Shown here: positions 1 to 4,235 of the stretch, one piece after another
Layout: the number at the start of each line of letters is the position of its first letter
Numbering within the stretch: position 1 is the stretch's first letter
From: Ktedonobacterales bacterium
GTDB lineage: Bacteria > Chloroflexota > Ktedonobacteria > Ktedonobacterales > JADMIN01
Assembly (NCBI GenBank): GCA_025450405.1
Contig: JANWHL010000170.1
Coordinates: 1-6,226, forward strand
DNA: 6,226 bases
Reading direction: 5' to 3'
The notes under the pieces: generated by a model
What the model was told of the DNA's origin: nothing
Database searches by the model: none
Seen by the model: the letters and a program-made list of their open reading frames with translations, nothing else
Translations under genes and position numbers: made by a program

Positions 1-866
1 AACGACTTGCCGTCCGGCGTGTCGGCCGGGATCTTCAGCATCACCCGGCCGGTCAGCGTCGGCACCACCACCTCGCCGCCCAGCACCAGCGTCGTCATCT
101 TCACCGCGAGCTTCGTGGCCAGATCGTCGCCGCGGCGCTCGAAGGATCGGTGCGGCTGGATCTGGGCGACCAAATAGAGGTCGCCCGGCGGCCCGCCGGA
201 GATGCCCGGTCCGCCCTGCCCGGCAATGCGAATGCGCGTCCCCTCGCGCACGCCGCGCGGGATCTTCACCTCCACCGTGCGCGTCCGCCCGCCGGGCTCC
301 TCCAGCCGCAGCCGGCGCGTGCCCCCGTTGGCCGCCTCCTCCAGCGTCACCTCGATCGGCGACTCGACATCCTGGCCGCGCATCGCCGGCCGGGCGCGCG
401 GCCCGCCCCGACCAGCCTCCCCGCCCCGACCAGCTCCCGTGCCCCCGGGCGTCTCCCCACCGAAGTAGGTGTAGAAGAAGTCGGAGAACGGGCTCTCCGT
501 CCCAAAGAGGTCCTCGAGGTCTTCAGGGCTGACGTTCTGGTAAGTCGTGTATGCACCGGTGCCCGCCCTGGCCGTCCCGCCCGGATACGCCCCTGCCCCC
601 GCTCCGGTCCCCGCTCCAGTCCCCGCTCCGGCGCGCGCGTAGTGATCCCAGTCGGCGCCCATCTCATCGTAGTGCTTGCGCTTCTCCGGGCTGGAGAGCA
701 CCTCGTAGGCCTCGTTGGCCTCCTTGAACCGGTCCTCGGCCTGCTGGTTGTTGGGGTTGACATCCGGATGGTACTGGCGCGCCTGCTTGCGAAAGGCCGA
801 CTTGATCTCCTTCTCGCTCGCGTTCTTGCCCACGCCGAGCACCTTGTAGTAGTCCTTGTACTCCAT
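1..866 (-). CDS. dnaJ: DnaJ/CbpA-type J-domain co-chaperone, C-terminus cut by window edge
   Basis: This is a cytoplasmic Hsp40 co-chaperone expected to stimulate the ATPase of DnaK and deliver unfolded substrates to it. The frame is open from the ATG at 866 to the window start, 288 codons. Residues 1 to about 72 form a J domain beginning MEYKDYYKVLGV, with the HPD motif at residues 33-35. A Gly/Ala/Thr-rich linker follows at about 77-140. The substrate-binding C-terminal domain then shows GQDVESPIEVTLEEA, PGDLYLVAQIQPH, FERRGDDL and TLTGRVMLKIPADTPDGKS. There is no cysteine and so no CxxCxGxG zinc finger, which makes it a class B (CbpA/DnaJ2-like) protein rather than classical DnaJ. The start is set by the J domain and by GAGGG (877-881) ten bases upstream. 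It lies 27 bp after the ABM-like gene on the same strand, so co-transcription is likely. Family assignment is strong; the choice between the names dnaJ and cbpA is not settled. Confidence 0.95.
   Translation of the reverse strand, partial: MEYKDYYKVLGVGKNASEKEIKSAFRKQARQYHPDVNPNNQQAEDRFKEANEAYEVLSSPEKRKHYDEMGADWDHYARAGAGTGAGTGAGAGAYPGGTARAGTGAYTTYQNVSPEDLEDLFGTESPFSDFFYTYFGGETPGGTGAGRGGEAGRGGPRARPAMRGQDVESPIEVTLEEAANGGTRRLRLEEPGGRTRTVEVKIPRGVREGTRIRIAGQGGPGISGGPPGDLYLVAQIQPHRSFERRGDDLATKLAVKMTTLVLGGEVVVPTLTGRVMLKIPADTPDGKS
597..632. repeat. Three tandem 12-bp units inside the dnaJ linker
   Basis: Three 12-base units (CCCCGCTCCGGT, CCCCGCTCCAGT, CCCCGCTCCGGC on the plus strand) lie head to tail at 597-608, 609-620 and 621-632. 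On the coding (minus) strand each unit encodes four residues of the GAGT type. They form the Gly/Ala/Thr-rich hinge between the J domain and the C-terminal domain. The unit length is a multiple of three, so gain or loss of copies would keep the frame and only change hinge length. Confidence 0.8.
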
Positions 867-893
867 CGCCCCAACACCCTCGCTCTCTGCCCC

Positions 894-1208
894 CTAGTCG
901 CCCGTCGGCCGCTGATACGCATACTGGCGGATACTCGTATACACCTGAACCCAGTACGACTCATAGTACGCCTCGCGGCCGAGTCGTTGCGCTTCCACGT
1001 GCTCCGGCAGTGAGCGCCAGGCGTCCAGCGCCTCTTCCGACTCAAAGCGCGCGATGACGACCCGATCGCCGTCGTCGGCGGTATAGGCCTTCACCGAGAT
1101 GAAGCCCGGCATCCGTCGCACCAGCTCCTCCATTCGCTCGTTGCGCGCCCGATACTCGGCGAGGTCCACATCCGCCCTGAGAACCGTGCCGAAGAGTGCC
1201 ACCACCAT
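894..1208 (-). CDS. Antibiotic biosynthesis monooxygenase (ABM) domain protein
   Basis: This is a 104-residue single-domain protein of the dimeric alpha+beta-barrel ABM fold. Known members include cofactor-free quinone-forming monooxygenases, quinol monooxygenases and haem-degrading enzymes; the substrate here cannot be told. Visible family features are an N-terminal strand (MVVALFGTVLRADVD), then MPGFISVKAYTADDGDRVV (residues 33-51), then a strand and helix IARFESEEALDAWRSLPEH (52-70). The C-terminal AQRLGREAYYESYWVQV (73-89) resembles the 'AQxxGRxxxYxSYxVQV' end of many ABM proteins. The length is normal for the family. The ATG at 1208 is preceded by a strong Shine-Dalgarno, AGGAGGTGA (1215-1223), nine bases from core to start. 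It is the first gene before dnaJ. Whether it acts in oxidative stress or in specialised metabolism is unknown. Confidence 0.85.
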   Translation of the reverse strand: MVVALFGTVLRADVDLAEYRARNERMEELVRRMPGFISVKAYTADDGDRVVIARFESEEALDAWRSLPEHVEAQRLGREAYYESYWVQVYTSIRQYAYQRPTGD

Positions 1209-1214
1209 CTCGAC

Positions 1215-1223
1215 TCACCTCCT
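1215..1223 (-). promoter_or_regulatory. Strong ribosome binding site of the ABM-domain gene
   Basis: On the minus strand the sequence reads AGGAGGTGA, a near-perfect anti-16S match. Its AGGAGG core ends nine bases before the ATG at 1208. It fixes the start of the ABM gene and suggests efficient translation of the first gene of this pair. Confidence 0.8.
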
Positions 1224-1246
1224 CCCAACCGCCAGGCCAATGAACA

Positions 1247-1273
1247 GGGAAGAGTCCGCGGCGGACCCTTCCC
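1247..1273. promoter_or_regulatory. 27-bp near-perfect palindrome upstream of the ABM-dnaJ pair
   Basis: The left arm GGGAAGAGTCCGC (1247-1259) and right arm GCGGACCCTTCCC (1261-1273) are complementary at 12 of 13 positions around a single central base (1260). The element sits 38 bases upstream of the ABM start codon and just beyond its ribosome binding site. An 8-bp palindrome, TGACGTCA, follows at 1277-1284. It could be an operator for a dimeric repressor or a hairpin in the 5' leader of the ABM-dnaJ message. On the minus strand the right flank is TGTTCATT, with no clear T run, so a leader terminator is less likely. It is not CIRCE (TTAGCACTC-N9-GAGTGCTAA), the HrcA operator common at heat-shock genes. 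Function is inference. Confidence 0.5.
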
Positions 1274-1557
1274 CATTGACGTCACACACGCGGCGCGCGA
1301 CCGGCGCCCGTTCAGTGCGCCCGCGCGCCCGGTTGCGGCTGGCGCTTGGTCCGGATCGGCACGTTCTTGGTCTGTTCGTCAGTTTGGTCCCGCTGGTCGC
1401 GCCCCTGAATCCGCCGCCGCCATACCACCAGTCGGCGCGCTTCGCGCCAGGGGAGGGACCCGCAAGATGCGCGCCCCGTCCTCGGATCGGAGACTGCCGT
1501 GAAAGCTCTCCTTGCGAGCCGCATACAACCGGAGTTCGCTCCGCCATGGGCCGCGGC

Positions 1558-1589
1558 GGCGGGTGGCTCATGGCCGCACAGCCACCGCC
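1558..1589. repeat. GC-rich stem-loop next to the transposase relic
   Basis: GGTGGCT (1562-1568) pairs perfectly with AGCCACC (1580-1586) across an 11-base loop. Skipping the bulged G at 1561 allows three more pairs (1558-1560 with 1587-1589). It lies directly downstream of the relic's stop codon. No T run follows on either strand, so it is not a standard intrinsic terminator. It may simply reflect the high GC content. Confidence 0.35.
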
Positions 1590-1766
1590 TTACTGGACTC
1601 CACGTCGTGCTTGTTTGCTGGCCTTGACTTTGCTGGTCTTGACCGACTGGCTGTCGAGATGGCCGCGCTCTGGGTTGCCTCGCGGCCAAATTGCGGGCGG
1701 CCACGCTCCCGCCAGGACATTGCGCGGGTTGCTCGGATACGCGTGACGCGTCGAGTGTGTCTCCAT
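1590..1766 (-). pseudogene. Internally deleted, frameshifted IS5-family transposase relic
   Basis: A 58-codon open frame starts at ATG 1766 and stops at 1590. Its first residues, METHSTRHAYPSNP, resemble the N-terminus of many IS5-family transposases (a basic stretch followed by YPSD). Residues 36-42 read DSQSVKT, the hallmark around the first catalytic Asp of these DDE enzymes. The usual upstream context is in the neighbouring frame, where WRERGRPQFGREATQSAAI reads up to the point where DSQSVKT should begin; one missing base explains the switch. In an intact IS5-type enzyme roughly a hundred residues precede DSQSVKT, whereas only 35 do so here, so an internal piece is gone. Nothing of the later catalytic residues is recognisable. 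It is therefore non-functional. Family membership is recalled from motifs, not searched. Confidence 0.65.
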
Positions 1767-1777
1767 GGCTAACCGTC

Positions 1778-1783
1778 TATACT
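1778..1783 (+). promoter_or_regulatory. Possible -10 element of the FAD monooxygenase gene
   Basis: TATACT matches the sigma-70 -10 consensus at five of six bases and lies 49 bases before the ATG at 1833, which would give a leader of about 43 bases. The region 17-18 bases upstream (GTGTGT or AGTGTG) is a poor -35 match. The element sits 12 bp outside the start codon of the transposase relic, so it could derive from the end of the old insertion sequence. Weak evidence only. Confidence 0.3.
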
Positions 1784-1817
1784 GTGGGTGGGGCGTGACT
1801 GTGGTCTTGCCCTTCTT

Positions 1818-1826
1818 GAGGGGGGA
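1818..1826 (+). promoter_or_regulatory. Ribosome binding site deciding the FAD gene start
   Basis: GAGGGGGGA lies six bases before the ATG at 1833. It supports this start over the upstream in-frame GTG at 1788, which has no comparable signal and would add 15 residues before the FAD-binding strand. The ATG at 1826 is out of frame. Confidence 0.65.
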
Positions 1827-1832
1827 TGGCGC

Positions 1833-3278
1833 ATGTCCGACGTAAAGGTGGTTGTTATCGGCGCCGGCCCAGCGGGTCTCGCCGTCGGCCTTGCACTGGC
1901 CCGGCGTGGTCGACGTGTCACGCTCGTGGAACGTGACCCCGATCAGCCCCTCGACGATCCCGCTGGTGCGTTCGAGCGGTGGGCACGACCTGGCGTGGCG
2001 CATCACCGGCTGCCGCATAGTCTGCTCGGCAGAACGCGTCGCGCGCTGCGCGAGCACGCGCCTGATGTGCTCGAGGCCATGCTGCGGGCAGGTGCCTGGG
2101 AGAACGACGTGCGCGGACGACTCGTTCGCGATGCGGCCGGCCCGGATGATGAGGATCTGGTGGCGGTGCACTGCCGCCGGCCCTTCTTCGAATGTATGCT
2201 GCGACGCGCGGTGCGGGATGAGCCTCTTGTGCGCATCGTCTCCAATACCACGGTCGCCGGGCTCACCCTCCAGAAGCGCGGGACGGCGGCACCGCGGGTC
2301 GCCGGCGTCCGCCTACGCGAGGACGACGTCCTGGACGCGGATGTTGTGATCGATGCCGGTGGGCGCCAGTCTGCCATCCGCAAAGCGTTGGAGCGGGACG
2401 GTGTCCCCATGCCAGCCGCCCAGGTGGAGCCGTGCGGCGTCATCTACTACACGCGCTACTACCGGCTGCGGGACGGGGTGGAGTATCCCGCGTGGGCGGG
2501 TGTGCTCGGGCCGGGTGGGACGTCCGAGTGCGCGCGCTACACGGTGTTCTTCGGCGACAACCGAACGTTCGCCATCGTGCTGGGCGTCTCGACATCGGTC
2601 CACGCGTTCCGAGCCCTGGCACGCGAAGAGGTCTTCACGGAGGCCGTGTCACGATTCAAAGCGCTGGCCCCATTCATCCATCACGACCTGGCGGAACCGA
2701 TCACCCCAATCGTCGCCTTTGGCGCCCTGCGGAACGTCTTTCATCCCCCCTTGCTCGATGGCGAGCCACCGGTGCTGGGCTTGCACTTCCTCGGCGATGC
2801 GTACTGCCACACCAATCCGCTGTTTGCGTGGGGGCTGTGCCTGGCTATCGACTACGGCTTTCGCCTGGGCCGCATCGTCGACGAGCACCCCACCGACGTC
2901 GACGCGCAGGCACGTGCCTTCGCCGCGGCCACCAGCGTGGAAGCCGAGCAGTGCTTCAGAGCCCTTGCCGAGGAAGACCGCGACCGAACGCTCACCTGGG
3001 ATGGGGCACCACCATCCGGGCCGTGGCTGGGACGGACCTTCGCGGGATTCGTCCGTGATTGCGCTCAGCCGGCGGTGATGCTCGATACCAGCGTCGCCAG
3101 GGCCGTGCTGCGACGCGCCCACCTCCTGGACCCGCCCGACGAGCTGATGAAGCGCGAGTCCATCTTGCGGCGGGTGATCGCCCTCCAATCCGAGCTGCCG
3201 AAGCCGTCCCCCGGCGCCGTTCCGTCCGCGGATGAGTTGCTGGAGATCGCCGCGCGGCATCCCCGGGCGGCGCGCTAA
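1833..3278 (+). CDS. FAD-dependent monooxygenase/oxidoreductase (group A flavoprotein type)
   Basis: This 481-residue soluble protein has the layout of class A flavin monooxygenases and related epoxidases and reductases. An N-terminal Rossmann FAD site, VVVIGAGPAGLAVGLALA, has GxGxxG at residues 10-15 and an acidic strand end at E33. The D-A-G-G-R-Q-S segment at 174-180 corresponds to the second FAD/NAD(P)H ('DG') motif. The third FAD motif, GDAYCHTNPLFAWG, is at 321-334. The segment HHRLPHSLLGRTRRALRE recalls flavoproteins annotated as LasC-like epoxidases or generic FAD oxidoreductases. The halogenase WxWxIP motif was not seen. The substrate is unknown; an aromatic or polyketide-like molecule is possible, but nothing in the context supports it. 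The ATG at 1833 is preferred over an in-frame GTG at 1788 because GAGGGGGGA (1818-1826) lies just upstream and the Rossmann strand begins at residue 4. It stands alone, divergent from the ABM gene and convergent with the next gene. Confidence 0.85.
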   Translation: MSDVKVVVIGAGPAGLAVGLALARRGRRVTLVERDPDQPLDDPAGAFERWARPGVAHHRLPHSLLGRTRRALREHAPDVLEAMLRAGAWENDVRGRLVRDAAGPDDEDLVAVHCRRPFFECMLRRAVRDEPLVRIVSNTTVAGLTLQKRGTAAPRVAGVRLREDDVLDADVVIDAGGRQSAIRKALERDGVPMPAAQVEPCGVIYYTRYYRLRDGVEYPAWAGVLGPGGTSECARYTVFFGDNRTFAIVLGVSTSVHAFRALAREEVFTEAVSRFKALAPFIHHDLAEPITPIVAFGALRNVFHPPLLDGEPPVLGLHFLGDAYCHTNPLFAWGLCLAIDYGFRLGRIVDEHPTDVDAQARAFAAATSVEAEQCFRALAEEDRDRTLTWDGAPPSGPWLGRTFAGFVRDCAQPAVMLDTSVARAVLRRAHLLDPPDELMKRESILRRVIALQSELPKPSPGAVPSADELLEIAARHPRAAR

Positions 3279-3519
3279 CTGAAGCGTGGGAGCTCGTGGC
3301 GCGCCGCGGCCAGCGGAGAATGGGCCAGCGTAAATGGAGGCGAAACCGGGTTGTGGGACCCCGCGTTCCAGCCCGCGATGTCCGACGCGCGATTCCTCAG
3401 CGCGCGTGGACAGCCGCCACCTCAGACATGAGCACTCCCAATTGACCACGCCTGGACGAACGCGGGCGGAGCCTTACGAACACCTCCGCGGCCAGTGGGG
3501 CGCGGGCGGTGCGATCCGC
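3279..3519. other. Convergent intergenic gap, no gene seen
   Basis: These 241 bp separate the ends of the plus-strand FAD gene and the minus-strand membrane-protein gene. No convincing coding frame and no T-tailed terminator is visible. A weak 6-bp-arm stem (GCGGAG 3466-3471 with CTCCGC 3484-3489, loop 12) lies about 30 bases past the end of the membrane-protein gene, but it lacks a T run in either direction. Confidence 0.5.
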
Positions 3520-3942
3520 TCAGGCGGCGTGCGCGGAATACGCGCGGCGGCGCGAGTGAGCGGCGCGGCCGGCGTGCACGCGTTCGAACGTCGCGCGCAC
3601 GAGCCAGAGAGCTACCAGCAGGATCGCGCTGGCGCAGCTGGCCCAGAACAGACACTCCCACGTGGCGGCGATCCACCACAGGCCCGCGCTGGCCGGGATG
3701 GCTCCGTGGCCCGATGCCAGCCAGTAGCCGGCGAGATGGTGCGCGGCGGCGTAGCGTGCCCCAGCCAGCGCATCGCCGTGGCTGAGGACCATCGTCAGGG
3801 CGTTGGCGATGAAGTTCGCCGGGAGCAGCATCAGCAGGATCAGCAGGACGGCGTAGGTCGTCTGCGCCATGATGTAGAGGTGACGCCGCCAGTCCAGGAG
3901 CGTCCGCACGCGTGGGCGCGAGGCGGTGTTGACGTCGAGCAT
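3520..3942 (-). CDS. Small membrane protein of unknown function, two predicted membrane helices
   Basis: I do not recognise a family for this 140-residue protein. A basic N-terminal stretch (residues 9-21, RPRVRTLLDWRRH) is followed by a long hydrophobic segment at about 24-53 (IMAQTTYAVLLILLMLLPAN and beyond). A His/Ala/Tyr-containing loop follows (about 54-87, with AAHHLAGYWLASGHG). A second hydrophobic segment rich in Trp and Ala comes next (about 88-115), and a basic tail at 116-134. By the positive-inside rule both ends would be cytoplasmic. The ATG at 3942 is chosen because GGGAGG (3951-3956) lies eight bases upstream. The open frame extends to 4089, but that part is tandem repeat translated as Ser/Val low complexity. 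It lies 293 bp downstream of the FemAB gene on the same strand, with hairpins between, so it is probably transcribed separately. Confidence 0.7.
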   Translation of the reverse strand: MLDVNTASRPRVRTLLDWRRHLYIMAQTTYAVLLILLMLLPANFIANALTMVLSHGDALAGARYAAAHHLAGYWLASGHGAIPASAGLWWIAATWECLFWASCASAILLVALWLVRATFERVHAGRAAHSRRRAYSAHAA

Positions 3943-3950
3943 GCGGATCG

Positions 3951-3956
3951 CCTCCC
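3951..3956 (-). promoter_or_regulatory. Ribosome binding site deciding the membrane-protein start
   Basis: On the minus strand GGGAGG lies eight bases before the ATG at 3942. It is the reason for rejecting the longer frame starting at 4089, whose first part runs through the tandem repeat. Confidence 0.65.
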
Positions 3957-3975
3957 AGAAGGAATTAGCCGCCGA

Positions 3976-4047
3976 GAACGCGGAGGACGCAGAGGAAGAT
4001 GAAACCACAGAGGACACAGAGGACACAGAGGACACAGAGGGACGAAG
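3976..4047. repeat. 9-bp-period tandem repeat (GGACACAGA type)
   Basis: Eight consecutive 9-base units can be laid out. Three perfect copies of GGACACAGA occupy 4012-4020, 4021-4029 and 4030-4038. Diverged units on the left are GAACGCGGA, GGACGCAGA, GGAAGATGA and AACCACAGA; one on the right is GGGACGAAG. Related purine-rich repeats of the AACCACAGAGGACACAGAGG kind recur between genes in several environmental bacterial lineages, as I recall. It lies 34 bp upstream of the membrane-protein start, within its likely leader or promoter region. Decay at the ends and perfection in the middle suggest recent expansion by slippage. Confidence 0.85.
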
Positions 4048-4057
4048 AGCGGTCTGG

Positions 4058-4096
4058 CCCCGCCGTGCGTTCACCGAACGCCCCCACACCGCGGGG
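4058..4096. repeat. Nested inverted repeat
   Basis: An inner perfect stem GCGTTC (4067-4072) / GAACGC (4076-4081) with a 3-base loop is enclosed by outer arms CCCCGC (4058-4063) and GCGGGG (4091-4096). This could fold as a two-tier stem-loop in RNA or extruded DNA. It directly follows the 9-bp tandem repeat. No function can be assigned. Confidence 0.45.
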
Positions 4097-4199
4097 CGAG
4101 GGAGCGCCAGGTGTCCTCATCCCTCAGTGGGGGACCCCGGCCCCCTCGCCATGGCGATGGCGAGGGGGTGCCAGCGGGCACGCCTGGCCGCGGGGCGAG
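4089..4199. repeat. Palindromic unit bounded by 12-bp direct repeats
   Basis: The 12-mer CCGCGGGGCGAG occurs at 4089-4100 and again at 4188-4199. The 87 bp between the copies contain the strong hairpin at 4141-4168 and an alternative pairing of GGGGG (4129-4133) with CCCCC (4141-4145). The layout resembles a REP- or MITE-like palindromic element with flanking repeats. No second copy of the unit is in the window, so its status as a family is inference. Confidence 0.45.
4141..4168 (-). terminator. Perfect 12-bp-arm hairpin downstream of the FemAB gene
   Basis: CCCCCTCGCCAT (4141-4152) and ATGGCGAGGGGG (4157-4168) are exact reverse complements around a 4-base loop. It begins 67 bases past the end of the FemAB gene and could stop or stabilise that transcript. 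There is no T run after it on the minus strand (the next bases are CCGGGGTCCC), so it is not a classical intrinsic terminator. A REP-like palindrome or an mRNA 3'-end protector is equally possible. The stem itself is certain; the role is inferred. Confidence 0.5.
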
Positions 4200-4235
4200 C
4201 GGATGCCGCGAAGTCCCGCGCGGGTCGCGGTCGTT

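Larger units (their letters stand above)
1209..1589. other. Gene-poor part of the 624-bp divergent intergenic region
   Basis: I see no convincing gene here between the ABM start and the transposase relic. The open frames on both strands are Arg/Pro-rich, lack a ribosome binding site and match no family I recognise. The stretch holds the 27-bp palindrome at 1247-1273 and a GC hairpin at 1558-1589. No good sigma-70 promoter for the ABM-dnaJ pair could be picked out, although one must lie in or near this stretch if those genes are expressed from it. Parts could be further decayed transposon sequence downstream of the relic, but I cannot recognise it. Confidence 0.6.

Noticed and set aside
150..1013. 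287-residue plus-strand open frame
   Set aside because: It is antisense to dnaJ and the ABM gene, both of which have clear family motifs and ribosome binding sites.
1380..1480. Possible T-box leader on the minus strand, from a GGTGGTATGGCGGCGG stretch
   Set aside because: The match to the GGTGGTACCGCGG T-box core is imperfect, no specifier stem or matching terminator is visible, and the downstream genes are not tRNA-synthetase or amino-acid genes.
1624..1652. TTGACT as a -35 element
   Set aside because: There is no -10-like hexamer 16-18 bases downstream, and it lies inside the transposase relic.
1312..1704. 130-residue minus-strand open frame in the intergenic region
   Set aside because: It overlaps the transposase relic in another frame, has no ribosome binding site and no recognisable domain.
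1788..1832. GTG start at 1788 for the FAD gene
   Set aside because: It adds residues with no role before the FAD strand, lacks a ribosome binding site and would coincide with the likely transcription start.
3334..4002. 222-residue plus-strand open frame
   Set aside because: It is antisense to the membrane-protein gene, which has a good ribosome binding site and real membrane segments; this frame is charged low-complexity sequence.
3976..4047. Short CRISPR array
   Set aside because: The units are 9 bp and contiguous, with no spacers; this is a simple tandem repeat.
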